Shown: positions 10,601-22,033 of the stretch, piece by piece
Numbering within the stretch: position 1 is the stretch's first letter
How the letters are laid out: each line of letters starts with the position of its first letter
NCBI GenBank assembly: GCA_947579665.1
Contig: CANPUZ010000033.1
Span: 653,763-717,762, forward strand
Reading direction: 5' to 3'
DNA: 64,000 nucleotides
From: Sympetrum striolatum
Lineage: Eukaryota; Arthropoda; Insecta; Odonata; Libellulidae
Made by a program: the position numbers and the translations under genes
Notes under the pieces: model-generated
Databases searched by the model: none
Seen by the model: the letters and a program-made list of their open reading frames with translations, nothing else
What the model was told of the DNA's origin: nothing

Positions 10601-11382
10601 GTAAGTTTATTTCTTCACATATTCTAACATTGATTGGTAAATATGCGTTAGTATAAAGGTTTGAAGAGTGAAAATCACTGTTATCATTTCAAAGGTAATA
10701 TCCAAAGATTTTTATAGCATTAATCATAAAATATAAAGATTAATAATGTTAGGTTTCTTATGCCTAAATTAATTAAAAATTTTATCATTTTCCACTAAAA
10801 TTTAAGGACATGAGTAGGACAGAGGATTAGAATATTTCAATACTATCATTAAACATTAAATAATGAAAAATAGATGATGGATAATATTCTGTTGATTATT
10901 CTTCACTGTATGCCTCAACTCAATATCTCTCTTTAAATGTACTATATGTTCCATCTACAGAAAGCTACAACAAATAAAGCTACTACAAATCTTTGCATTC
11001 CTTTACCTCCTCCTAAACTGAGGATTCTGACTATAGAATATATGAATTAAAACTTTTTTGTTGTAGCCATTTTTATATCTCTGGAAAGGGAAATCTAGAA
11101 ACTCAAATATTTCTTGAGGGATCTAACCTCATTATCTATCAGCACTAGGATTCCATCTATGTTACAGGTCTGGCTACGCAAAACTTTTAATCGGGGATTT
11201 TGTATATTATAGGTTGTTTAGTGGGACCACATGGCTCATTTTGTTATTTACATAAAGAAAATAAAAGAAATTGCGTCTTTAAACAGTGTCCTTCTTCGGC
11301 AAACTGACGAAAATCCTAATGTTAGCAACCTTTTTGCCATTCAAAGATGGAACAAATTAGAGATAGCTAAGCTCAACCCTCA
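10601..11382. other. Intron-like sequence
   Basis: AT-rich sequence follows the GTAAGT donor. I looked here for the missing SMPDL3 exon (the segment normally containing the APxVTP motif) and saw no trace. A 60-codon open frame at 11231-11413 has no recognisable features. Confidence 0.55.
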
Positions 11383-12564
11383 CTTATTTATTTATTTAAA
11401 TTTGATTCATTAACAGTCATTACGACCAATTACAATGAATCTTACAACAACATATTGAAATAAACATATTTATAAATATCAACAAAGCTGTATTGAAATG
11501 CAACCAAACATTTGTAAAAAGCGAAAAAAGATGTTTGTGGGTTAATTTAAATTAAATGAGAAAAAAAATAAGATAAAATAATAAAAAATAGTAATCATAA
11601 GTTACAAAAGGAGATGTAAGGGGAAAAAAACAATAATGATGGGAAAAAATGAATAAATAAATATGAGGGAAAGATGAAAAGGACGAAACTCGAGACAACA
11701 AAGTTAAGCTAAAGAGCAAGATTAATGAATGGACGAAAGGAGTGAATTAATGGGGGAAGGGATGGGTTATGGGATAAGAGAGAATTGAAAAGTGTTGGAA
11801 TTCGATAGAAAATTGATCTTTGAGAGATTGAAAGCGTGAAACGAGGTACGTGAAGGAGGTTAGAATTGCAGGAAGGGATGCAAAGGGAAAAGCAAGGGAG
11901 GATGTCGGTAGTTCTGCAACGGCCGTTAATGATTGCGTGAAGAAATTTTAAATCAAATGATTTGCGACGATGAACAGAAGAAATGCCGAGAGAGGAGAGG
12001 ATTTGATCACGAGAGCAGTTGTAAAAGTGGGGCACTAGCAGACGAACAATTGAGGTGAAGAAGTTTAAGGGACGGTTGAGCCTTTTGAGGTTGGAAGGGG
12101 TAGCAGATTGCCATATTGGGATGCAATAGTCCATAATGGGGCTAACACAACCAGTAAAGATAGACTTTAGGGCAAAAGGGTCGGCAATTTCTGTGAACTG
12201 GGAAAGCATTCCAATCAGTGACATACACCTTGAAGTGACCCAGCTCACATGTTCACGGAATGTCAATTTGCTGTCGAAAATCACTCCAAGGTCTTTGTGA
12301 GAAGAAACAGTATTAATAATTTCACAGTTAAGGCGATACACGGGCGGAGTAAGGTCCTTCTTCAGGGAAAACGACATCACCGCAGACTTGCACGGATTTA
12401 TTTTCGCTATTGATGCTATTTTAATATTTGAAGCAATTTCATTCAACTTTAGGTCTGCCAATATCCTGGATGTTCTTGGCTCCTTCAGTGACACCCTGGC
12501 GCACCCCTAGTGGAGCAAAGAATCCCAGAGTTCGTCTGTACAAATTTGACACCGACAGGGACAG
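11383..12564 (-). mobile_element. CR1/Jockey-like non-LTR retrotransposon, truncated (copy 2)
   Basis: Same fragment as at 1-1060, but here the 3' end is visible. On the minus strand it finishes with GTAATTGGTCGTAATG, TTAATGAATC and an AAATAAATAAATAA tail at about 11383-11402. Such a tail is typical of Jockey/CR1-like elements in arthropods. The 5' end is truncated inside the RT at about 12560. Confidence 0.75.
11709..12494 (-). pseudogene. Reverse transcriptase C-terminal fragment, CR1/Jockey-like (copy 2)
   Basis: 261 codons, differing from the copy 1 fragment at a single residue (Pro instead of Leu in the KKDLT segment, base 12346). It has the same architecture: post-active-site palm, thumb and C-terminal tail, without the YADD box and without endonuclease. 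Confidence 0.75.
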
Positions 12565-12907
12565 GTAAAATATCTACATACATATAAACTCTGCATATAT
12601 CTCATAAACAACTAAAAAGACTCTCTAAACTTGTGAATAACTGAATATAATTTTATTCATCCTCAACTTTATGAATCTATTAGGAGGTAAAATTAATATT
12701 TTGATGAAAATTATGAATATGTATTGTGCGAAATTGTGATCTGAAAATTTAGTCTTTGCCTATTTTTTCTCTTTTAATTTTCTACTTAAATACTTCAATT
12801 AATATCTAATATATCATAACAGTTCATATAACCTACTTAAAATACAAATTACTCTAATATTTGATTAATCAATTATCTCATATGTGTGTATTAAACCAAT
12901 CATTTTT
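12565..12907. other. AT-rich spacer with left target-site duplication (copy 2)
   Basis: Counterpart of 1061-1403; no gene seen. The 13-bp target-site duplication ACCAATCATTTTT is at 12895-12907. Confidence 0.8.
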
Positions 12908-13208
12908 CCCCTCATGGGGACAGTGGCTTGGTAAGCGACCGGGTTCGGATACCGGTCACCATCCACTGTTTTGAGCTACCTGCCGGGGGGTAACCCGGTG
13001 CTCTTCTGCTACCTGCTGGGGGGTATCCCAGCGTTTCTCTTTTGGTCTTAGGACCTTTTTTGTATCACTTGGAGTGATACCTGATTAATTCTTTTTCGCT
13101 AAAACATCTCAAAAGCGACACCGAAAGAGTAAAGAGCTCATTCCCCGCCGCCTCCACGGGGCTGAGGGGGGGCAACGAGTCCTGAACTTGGCGAAGTAGC
13201 GGCTAAAA
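12908..13208 (+). promoter_or_regulatory. Structured 5' UTR of I-clade element (copy 2)
   Basis: Matches 1404-1704 by eye, with the same nested hairpin (12920-12969), the tRNA-T-arm-like loop and the tandem GCTACCTGC repeats. Confidence 0.55.
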
Positions 13209-14481
13209 ATGGAAGTTGATGAAGTGGAGAGTAGAGTAGAAGGAAAAGGAAAGAGACTGCGCTCTCAGAGCCCAGTAAAAATGATAGTTAAAGCTAATGA
13301 GGCCAAAATATCTGTGCCAAGATATCTAATAGTTAACAGAACGGATGATGGGAAAGATTTCCACACAACTTCACCATTTGTGGTGGCTAAAGCTGTAAAA
13401 AACACTGTGGGAGAAGTAACTTCAATAAAGAAATTAAGAAACGGAACCTTGCTTGTAGAAACAGCAACAGATGCTCAGAGTAAAAAAACTCCTTGATCTG
13501 AAATCTCTTGGTCCCTTTGCTGTTAAGGTTAATGCACATCAGAGCCTAAACTACAGCAAAGGCGTTATAAAATGCTTCGAAGTGCAGCACGTGGAAGTAG
13601 AGGAGTTGTGCTCAGAGCTAGCCACCGAAGGTGTCATAAAAGTAGAAAGGATAATGACGAAAAGGGATGGTGTTCTAAAACCTACTGCCTCCTTAATACT
13701 CACCTTCGGAACTCCTCAGTTGCCATCTGATATAAAGCTAGGTTACCAGGTTGAAAGAATAAGACCGTATGTGCCGAATCCAATGCGGTGTTTTAACTGC
13801 TTCAGATTCGGACATACCAAGTTCATTTGCAGTCGGGAGAAGATCTGCCCAGACTGTAGCAGTAAGGCCCATGAGGGAACCCAATGTCTCTCAGGGCATC
13901 TTTGTATAAACTGTAAAGGAGAACATTCTGCCTGGTCTAAGGACTGCCCTAGTTTCCGCACTGAAAAGAAGATTCAAGAGCTCAGAGCTGTACGTAAGAT
14001 CTTGGTGACAGAAGCCAGGAAACAGGTGATGGCGACTCCACCTCCTCCCATCCCTTTTTCGAAAGTGGTAGCCAGTCCTTCTTCTCAGGCAACCATGGGC
14101 GAACTATTAACCCTTGTGAAGGAACTCGTAGAAGAACAGAAGAAACTTCGAAGTGAATTATCTGAACTCAGAAGCTACCAGTCCGTTCCTCCAGGGAATA
14201 AACCTGTTAGTGTTAGTAATGAACCAAAGGCTGTTTTAAGCAATAAAAAAGAGGCTGAAATATTAACAAGCAAGGTACACTCTAGAGCTAGTGATTCCTC
14301 ATCCGAAAGAAATTCTACGGAACAAAAATTGGGCAAAGAAACCAAAACACCATGCAAAGAGTCCGAAAAGTTAGTAGAGGAATTGGACTCTGATGAAATG
14401 ATGGAGACTAATATAGATAAAGATTTAATTGATAGGATTCGCAGAAAAAAAGGGAAAACTAAACATAAATTAAACCGTTGA
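13209..14481 (+). pseudogene. ORF1, gag-like protein, frameshifted (copy 2)
   Basis: Both frame segments (13209-13496 and 13471-14481) translate identically to those of copy 1, including the three zinc knuckles. The frame change is again at the A7 run (13482-13488). Identity of the lesion in both copies means it was present before the duplication. Confidence 0.85.
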
Positions 14482-14496
14482 ACCATATACAGAACC

Positions 14497-17400
14497 ATGA
14501 ATACCATAATTCAATGGAACTGCAATGGTTTCCGATATTGCCTACCAGAATTACGTATACTTCTCTCAGAATTATCTCCAGTGTGTGTTTCTCTTCAGGA
14601 AGCACGACTTAAACAAAATGATGACGTCCACCTTCGGGGGTATGCTGCTTATAACAAGGATCTTGCCGGGGTACCGCAGGCCCATGGAGGTGTGGCAGTT
14701 CTAGTCCACGACTCTGTTCTTTCAGAAGAAGTGACTCTGACTACAGAACTGCAGGCTGTTGCAGTTAGAGTGTATCTTCCTGCTCAGATAATAATTTGCT
14801 CCATCTATCTTCCCCCTAATGAGCCCATCAATATAAATAAATTACTGGATTTAATTAAAGAATTGCTATTGCCATTCCTACTTCTGGGTGACTTCAATGC
14901 CCATAATTCAGAGTGGGGATGCAAAAGAACTGATTTAAGGGGACGTCGGCTCTCAAATCTATTTTCGAGTCTAGACATGATAATTCTAAATGATGGAAGT
15001 GACACACATTTTAGTGCTGGAAGCAGGTCATTTTCAGCTATTGACCTTTCTGTTTGTTCCAGCACTGTTGCTCCAACATTCAAATGGGAAGTATACAAAG
15101 ATTTGTGTAGTAGCGACCATTTTCCCATTATCCTGACGCATCTGACTTCCTCCCCAATGGAGCCTCGCCCTATCAAGTGGATAACGAGAAGAGCTGATTG
15201 GGGAAAATTCTCTGAATCAATTCAGCTAGAGGAGGAGGAATTTTCCTCTGTGGATAAACATGTCAAAGACTTCATGGATACCATAATAAAGGCAGCGGAA
15301 ATTAGCATTCCGAAATCCTCTGCTCGGCTTCGCTGTGTCCCTGTTCCTTGGTGGAATGACGAATGTCATTCTGCCATTAAGGATAAACGACGAGCATTTA
15401 GAGCTTTCCGTCTCCGACCTACAGAGGAAAACATGGTAAAATACCTTAAGTTAAAAGCTGTGGCTCGCAGGATAGTGAGGAAATGTAAGCGTGATTCATG
15501 GATGAAATATGTTTCTACCATTACCCATCCCAGTAGCTAAAGTATGGGAAAAGGTCAGGAAGATATCCGGTCGGACATCTTCCTGTAGTATTAGTGGTTT
15601 ATTGGTCAACGGGAAAACAATTACCGAAAAGGTGGATATTTCAAATGAAATTGAATTGGTTATAGAAAAGGCATCTAGTTATGAAAATTATCCACCATCC
15701 TTTCGAAATATAAAGGCTGAGAGTGAGCGGAAGCAGCTCAAATTTAATTCCCGAAACAAGGAACATTACAATTGCTCCTTTAGCCAGTGGGAACTGGAGA
15801 CTGTTCTACGTGAGGTACATGATAGCGCCCCTGGTGCGGATTCCATTATTTATAGTATGATGCAACACCTAAATATCACTGCCAAGAAGTATCTCTTAAG
15901 AATGTACAATAGAATCTGGGGTGATGGTTGCTACCCAACACAATGGCGGGAAGCCATTATAATCCCCATCCTCAAGCCGGGGAAAGACAAGAAACTACCT
16001 GAGAGCTATAGACCAATTTCTCTTACAAGCTGTATCTCCAAAGTGATGGAACGAATGGTCAATAGGAGGCTTGTTTGGTTTCTTGAAACAAACAACTTAT
16101 TGGCCAATATTCAGTTAGGTTTCCGTCGGTATCGCTCCACCACAGACCATCTGGTGAGACTGAAGAGAGCAATATGTGATGCTTTTGTCAGAAGACAGCA
16201 CTTGGAAGCAGTACTATTCGACCTTGCAAAGGCTTATGATACCACTTGGAGATTTGGCATTCTTAAGGCATTACATTCTTGGGGATTACGTGGTAATCTC
16301 CCGCTCTTTATTAAGAGTTTCCTAAAGGAGCTCTACTTCAGGGTACGTGTCGGTACTTTTCAGTCTCGGCTATTCACCCAGGAAAATGGAATCCCTCAGG
16401 GGTCTATCTTAAGTGTATTACTTTTTGCTGTTGCTGTTAATGGACTTGCCCAATGTATTAGACATCCTATTGATGGAAGTCTCTTTGTGGATGACTATGG
16501 TATATTTCTAGCATCCCAAAATATGACTATTTTGCAACGTCAAATGCAAATGACAATTAACCGAATATACAAATGGGCAACAGAAAATGGATTCACCTTT
16601 TCGCACTGCAAGACAGTTTGTATCCATTTCTGTAGAATTCATGGTCTACACTCAAATCCATCCCTTCTTTTAAATGGCACCGAGATACCTTGTGTTGAAA
16701 GTGCATACTTCTTGGGAATTAAATTTGATCGCAAACTAACATGGCGTCCTCATCTTAAATATTTGAAATCCCGATGCCTAGCTGCCCTAAATGTATTGAG
16801 AGTTCTCAGCCACAAATCCTGGGGAGCGGATCGGACCACCCTGCTTAGAATATATCGGTCGCTTATTCGATCAAAGCTCGACTATGGTAGCATAGTATAT
16901 GCATCAGCAGCACCATCAGCTATTAAGGCGATTGATGTGATTCACCACACAGGGATTCGCTTGGCTACAGGTGCTTTTCGAACCAGCCCTATAGCAAGTA
17001 TTCTTTGTGAGTCTGGGGAACCATCACTCTATATGCGCCGTAAACTGCTGTCTATGCGTTATGCAATAACACTTAAATCCAAGCCAAATCATCCGGCGTA
17101 TGAAGCAGTTTTTGCGCAGAGATATAGCCACCTATATGCTGTCCGGGTCCGTTCTCTAAAGCTCTTGGGTATGAGGGTCAAAGGATATTTCGGAGAAATG
17201 GAATTTAATATCCCCAGGATGCCAGAAACAAAATTCTCCCAATTCCCACCATGGATGTTCCCATGTCCCAACGTCCACCTCTGCCTTACCAGACTTGACA
17301 AGCAAAAAACCTCTCCTATGGAATACCAACGTGAATTTTATAGACTCCTTGCAGACTTCAGCTCTAGTACTGCCATCTATACAGATGGTTCCAAGCAGGG

Positions 17401-18178
17401 AAGTCAGGTTGGATGTGCATATGTGGTGAAGAAAACATCATTTCTGTTTTGACTACATCCACTCTGTGGGATATACACAGCAGAGCTATATGCTCTTTTA
17501 CAATCTCTTTGTTACATATCCGCACACTCCCAGACTAAGTATGTAATCCTAAGTGATTCCTTGTCTGCTCTAAAAGCAATTGAGTCTATTGGTTCCATCC
17601 ATCCACTGGTACAGAAAATCCAGTCATCTCTGGTGGACTTAAAATTTAAAGGGGTGGAAATAGATTTCATATGGTTGCCAGGCCACGTTGGTGTACCAGG
17701 TAATGAAATGGCGGATGTTGCAGCTAAAGAAGCTGCTAATAAGAGGTGGACTTTTTATGACCAAGTGCCTGTGAGTGATGTGAAGACATGTATAAAGCAC
17801 TTGGTTTTTAAACAATGGCAAGATGAGTGGAATGAAATTACAGAAAATAAGTTAAGAATAGTGAAACCAAATGTTAATTCTTGGCAGTCATCATGTAGGC
17901 CCTCCAGACTCGAGGAAGTAGTCCTAACCAGACTACGAATCGGGCATTGCTGGTGGACTCATAAACATCTACTGTGGTCTGAGGAGGCCCCAGTATGTGA
18001 GATATGTGACACAGTATTGTCTGTGTCACATGTCTTACTGCAATGCCCCCAGTTTGATGATGAGCGAAGGAGATTAGGCCTTTCGACGGATCTCTCGGTC
18101 GCACTAAGAGACGATGTAGCATCTGTGGAAAAGATATTTGATTTTGTGAAGGCCACGAAACTACTAACTTACATTTAG
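14497..18178 (+). pseudogene. ORF2, endonuclease-RT-RNase H, frameshifted and with premature stop (copy 2)
   Basis: The endonuclease frame (14497-15540) differs from copy 1 by one residue (Thr for Met, base 15137). The RT frame runs from about 15509 to a TGA at 17450-17452. There copy 1 has CGA, so Arg became stop through C to T just after the first RNase H box (YTDGSKQG). The reading frame resumes to 18178 and includes the box missing from copy 1 (LPGHVGVPGNEMAD, with catalytic His and Asp). The RT active site VDD is intact. The enzyme would lack RNase H unless the stop is read through. Confidence 0.9.
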
Positions 18179-18221
18179 TCAAGCCCCACTCAACTTGCCT
18201 TGTTCCAATTAATTTATAATT

Positions 18222-18252
<31 letters not shown>

Positions 18253-18547
18253 TTTTATTTATGGTTTTAATATTAGTTGGAGACAGTATCCTTAATTGTG
18301 AAAATGGACTCTAAGGGCTAGACCCTTTACAGTCTATGTCCTTATTTTATCAAAACTTTAGAGGCCACTATACAGCCCTTTCTTGTTTTTACAAATTTTA
18401 ATCAGAGCCCAATTTTAACTTTTTAACCTTATATGTTGTATGTATTGTTCGATTTGTGGATGTACTGACTTGTAATGTCCTACTACTCATGGCGATAATA
18501 GCCCGAGAGGCTGATTCGCCTGCAAACACATACATACATACATACAT
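18179..18547 (+). other. 3' UTR of I-clade element (copy 2)
   Basis: Counterpart of 6603-6983, with a shorter TTTA microsatellite (about 18222-18259) and the TACA tail ending at the target-site duplication. Confidence 0.8.
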
Positions 18548-18702
18548 ACCAATCATTTTTATTGATTATTTAAGTTACATTCTTCATTTTCCTAGATTTG
18601 GTCACAGCAAATATCAGAGAAAGGGAAAGCTAGTTTACAAATTTTAAAGTTTGAAGCAAACATTTATGTGTTTATCTTTTGATGGAAAGCCAGAGCATTG
18701 CA

Positions 18703-18847
18703 AAGCTTCGTATTAGATATAGGAGAATTGAGTGACTACCCATCGCAGTGTAGACCCCTCTTACCAAGGGCAGTGGGTAGAACACACCACACCGCAGGGC
18801 GGGCCTGAACTATGATCCCTTACCTAATACTCGTCTCTTTCCCGTAG
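18703..18847. other. Intron end before SMPDL3-like terminal exon
   Basis: This is the unique sequence right of duplication copy 2. It ends in CTCTTTCCCGTAG, an acceptor site for the exon at 18848. Confidence 0.6.
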
Positions 18848-19117
18848 GTGTTAGACTACGTTCAATACTTCTTGAAGCTGAGCTCCGCAAACCACAGAGA
18901 TCACTCCGAATGGCAGGTGGAATACAACCTCACCTCCCTCTATGGCCTTCCCAACGTGTCCGCCGCATCTTTACACGAGTTAGCCGAGACCTTCTGCTCT
19001 GGACCCACCGTTAACTACAGCGCCTCTTTCTACGGCGGCTGCGACTCAGGTGTGGGGAAACCCTACTTCCTGTTGGGGATACTGTGCATCAGCGCTGCCC
19101 TCATATTCGGGCGATGA
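18848..19117 (+). CDS. Acid sphingomyelinase-like phosphodiesterase (SMPDL3 family), terminal exon
   Basis: Starting right after the acceptor in phase 0, this exon encodes 89 residues and ends with TGA. The N-terminal part (LDYVQYFLKLSSAN, then WQVEYNLTSLYGLPNVSAAS and SLHEL) follows the SMPDL3/acid sphingomyelinase C-terminal pattern: D-x2-x-Y-F-x-N-L, W-x-EY, Y-x-l-p-d. The rest lacks the family's usual cysteine-rich end. It finishes with a hydrophobic stretch (YFLLGILCISAALIFG), which could be a GPI-attachment signal as in SMPDL3B. GC content is clearly higher than nearby DNA, as expected of an exon. The previous recognisable exon (10432-10600) ends in phase 1 and cannot be joined in frame, so at least one exon is missing. 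Whether any functional product is made is doubtful. Confidence 0.6.
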   Translation: MLDYVQYFLKLSSANHRDHSEWQVEYNLTSLYGLPNVSAASLHELAETFCSGPTVNYSASFYGGCDSGVGKPYFLLGILCISAALIFGR

Positions 19118-20859
19118 GGTGGTGAACCAATCGACTTGATCTAATACGAGGAGATGCAGAGAGTGAGGATGTTGACATTTATCTAACGAGAAGCCTACTG
19201 TACTTTGAGGAATGAGATTACCTCGGAACACATTTCTGTGCTCGGTATCTGAAAGGAATGGAAGAGGTGTCCATTGTTTTTGGTAAGTGGACCAGAAAGA
19301 TAGAGGAGTCTTTTATTCCCTCTCCAAGTCAGTTTCTTGTTACGTGTGGCGAAAAATAAAGGTCGCAAGACGAAAAGCGCTTCTCTGTTCCCTTACGTCT
19401 CATGTTGACCAATGTTACAGTTGTTTTTTACTGTAAAAGCTTCTTTATTCATTGCGTGAAGTGATACGTGATACGGAATATATTGAATTTGTGGTAAATT
19501 TCTAGTTTCACACAGTCAGCCTTTTTTTTCCCTCAAGTGGTTAAATTAGAAATTTACCGCAAACGCTTCATAATCCTCTATGGTTTTATCAGATTCTTAC
19601 AAAGTCCATGCATATTATTAAATCTTTAGTAAGTCTAGCGGCAAAACCCCAAGTATGTTTCATTAACAGGTTTTGAGACGACTTTTTGGTCAATCACATG
19701 TAAAGGAAATTTTTGCCGATAAACATCCATTCTCTCAACTCTTTGTTTAAACTAAACATGAACGTGATGAAATATGATGATTAACATTTCCATGAGGATC
19801 ACAACACTGCCATATGTTTTTAGCTTCGCATACATAAGCGCTTTAAAGGTGGTAACACAAATTTGGTAAAGAAACTAGAAATTTACCTCCCTGATGTTTG
19901 TTTACTGTCAATGTTTTTGGAACACACAAGAAAATGTTGCAGAACTGTACTTTTTCTGTTTCGTCAGGATGTTAAATATCATTAAATGTCTATAAGTGCA
20001 AGTTGTTCGTGCTTTTAAGAGCCCCAAATGTAAAATCTAACAAAAATAAAAGTATCGAAGCTTCTTTATTCCAATGGTGGCGTTTTATTTCGATCCTTCT
20101 CCTTTGGTACAGCTGAGTTATATCAATGTTGAGTATAATTTGCATTTAATATTTTTGGTGTAAAATGTTTCCACTAGACATCTCACAAGTTATGCCGTTT
20201 TTGATGGCTTTAAGTTGAGTTTCGATCAATCGGCATAGATTACGCACTTTCTCTTGTAGTCTAACCACAATATGTATATTAATGACTTAGCCATCTTTCA
20301 ATAAAATTACATAATAAATTTGCTATTTGCACGGATACATATCCGGGCTCATGCATACAATAATCAGTAAGAATATTTATATTTTTTTATTGACCACTAT
20401 TATTGTTACATGCGTGAACAAAAAATTTGAAATGATAAATCCAAATAGAAGTATATTCATTCTAGGGATGGTGGAAAAAGATGACTCTCGAATATCAGAA
20501 AAGGAATAAGATGAGTTTACAATTTATTAACCTTCAATGAACAATTTTCCATCTACCATGAAAATTTGCTGAAATTATTACTAGGTGCATGGTAGTAGAC
20601 ACTAGGAAAGTATTACTAGGTATAAAAGGCATCGAAACCCTGGTCTTGATATGTCTTTGGGCTGAAAACTGTGCAAATGCACTTATGGTAGTCATAAATA
20701 TCTTCTACATAAGTAGCGTAGGACTTGAGTGATTTTAGTGTAATAATTAGAAAAAGAACGCTAAAAGAAGATAAGCAGTAACATCAGATATCGAAGAGGC
20801 TGTTGCGGCGTCCAGAGAATTTTCTTTTAGTTTGACTAGTACTTGCACTGCGAAAGAAT
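19118..20859. other. 3' flank of SMPDL3-like exon and intergenic sequence
   Basis: After the presumed 3' UTR no gene is recognisable. There is a perfect 12-bp inverted repeat (19493-19504 with 19547-19558), a third copy of the same 12-mer at 19876-19887, and AAGCTTCTTTATTC twice (near 19437 and 20059). A 60-codon frame at 20327-20509 looks random. Confidence 0.5.
19355..19360 (+). promoter_or_regulatory. Candidate polyadenylation signal AATAAA
   Basis: AATAAA lies about 240 bases after the stop of the SMPDL3-like terminal exon, a normal 3' UTR distance. The hexamer is common in AT-rich DNA, so this is only positional support. Confidence 0.4.
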
Positions 20860-21430
20860 TATACATTACCTTTGTTTTTGTCTGACCTGGACCTGGAGTC
20901 CTACCTTCTGTCCCACTGGGTTTAGTTCTTGAAGTCTTGAAATTAGATCTTCTGCTTTGGTTGCAAAGAGAAATATATTATCTGCAATACGCAGGTGACT
21001 TATCTATTCGCCATTAACTTTTAATCCCTTCTCTTCCCAAACAAAGGTTTTAAAAACTTCTTCCAAAACTGCTGTGCATAAGATGGACTGTGACCTTGTC
21101 GAACTCCCTTCTCAATCTTGAATTGATCGGTCTCTTCATGCAGCATTACAGAAGCTGTGGCATTCTCAATGATACTGCATAAGAGTCGGATGTGCTCAGT
21201 ATCTATCCCTTGATTCTTCAGAGTGGAAGAGTTACTTATAGAGTCGAAGCCTTGTTTGTAGTCTACAAAGCAGAGGACAAGTGGCATATCATACTCATTT
21301 GTTCTGTTGATAATTTCCTGTAGCATGTGGATTTGGTCCATTGTGCTTAAGCCCTTTGGAAATACTGCTTGTTCTCTATGCTGGGATAAGTGAAAGTCTA
21401 GGAGTAGTAATGATGTCAAACGGGTAGATC
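20860..21430 (-). pseudogene. RTE-clade non-LTR reverse transcriptase fragment
   Basis: The minus strand reads EQAVFPKGLSTMDQIHMLQE, then MPLVLCFVDYKQGFDSI and IEKGVRQGHSPS. This is the RTE/BovB-type RT core (QAGFRKG-ST-DHI, AFVDYEKAFDS, GVRQGDTISP). The following segment, in shifted frames down to about 20860, resembles GIKINGE.ISHLRFADDIVLF, but the active-site pair reads ADN instead of ADD and an in-frame stop precedes it. Endonuclease and both ends are missing. It is a dead relic. Confidence 0.8.
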
Positions 21431-21869
21431 TGTTTGGAACACGATAATTGATAAGTGAAGTTAAGGGAGGACAGTCATAAAGGGAGTTCAGCAGTGAATG
21501 TAAGAAGGATAAATCATGTTTTGATCTAGTGACAGAAAGAGATTACAAGGATAGTAAAGATAAGATAGAATTTTTAGAGGCTTGACGGACGGAAATCATG
21601 AATGTCTTTTAAATCAACTGGAAGGAGGCTGATGGGGTGGTAATTCTTCAAATCTTCTTTGCTTCCTTTCTTGTACATGATATATAAATCATAAACATGG
21701 GGACAAAGGAACCTCTGTCCACTACGAAGCTCTTGAAATGATTTTTATGACAGGACGCTATTGATTTAGGATGATATCTCCCGTGGGAATGCTTTGCATC
21801 TTCATAGTCACCTCAAGTGATTTAAATCGAAATTGGAATTGCTTTTTGCAATACCGCTTAGCCCAGGTT
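21431..21869. other. Intergenic sequence
   Basis: Nothing recognisable beyond the edge of the RTE fragment. Confidence 0.5.
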
Positions 21870-22033
21870 CACGTGGCTGGGAATCGATTCCGTTTCCGCA
21901 TTTGACAGTTTCCATTCAACGCAGAGTAACAATGCATGTAAAACCCTATTACGACCGCCGGGACCAAAATTTTTTTCCGGATAAGACAGGTTTCCATTTT
22001 ACACGGGATCCGCTTAAGGCAGGTTTCACTGTA
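21870..22033 (-). mobile_element. Possible pogo/Tigger-like DNA transposon end
   Basis: Read on the minus strand from 22031, the sequence starts CAGTGAAACCTGCCTTAAGC and continues with CCTGTCTTATCCGGA and GGTCCCGG. It is next to TA (22032-22033). The CAGTG-AACCT start with repeated CTTA-CGGA motifs is the style of Tigger/pogo termini. No second terminal repeat and no transposase were found. The 110-codon plus-strand frame at 21833-22165 is probably an accident of this repeat. Confidence 0.4.

Larger units (their letters stand above)
12908..18547 (+). mobile_element. I-clade non-LTR retrotransposon, full length but defective (copy 2)
   Basis: Same element as 1404-6983, between the same 13-bp target-site duplication (12895-12907 and 18548-18560) and the same flanks. 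It keeps the complete RNase H coding region that copy 1 lost, but has a nonsense change at 17450. Its 3' UTR microsatellite is about 12 bp shorter. It shares both +1 frame changes with copy 1. Confidence 0.9.
11505..18702. repeat. Segmental duplication, copy 2
   Basis: This is the direct-orientation partner of 1-7138. The offset is 11504 up to the RNase H deletion, 11576 after it and 11564 after the microsatellite. The duplicated unit contains whole elements plus their flanks, including the AT-rich spacer at about 12565-12894, so it is a duplication of a locus and not two transposon insertions. The CR1/Jockey-like fragment at its left side continues to about 11383, so the true left boundary of homology may lie left of 11505. 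This copy lies between two exons of the SMPDL3-like gene. Confidence 0.9.

Noticed and set aside
1..18702. Two independent insertions of the same retrotransposon
   Set aside because: Identical target-site duplications and identical flanking DNA show that one insertion was duplicated.
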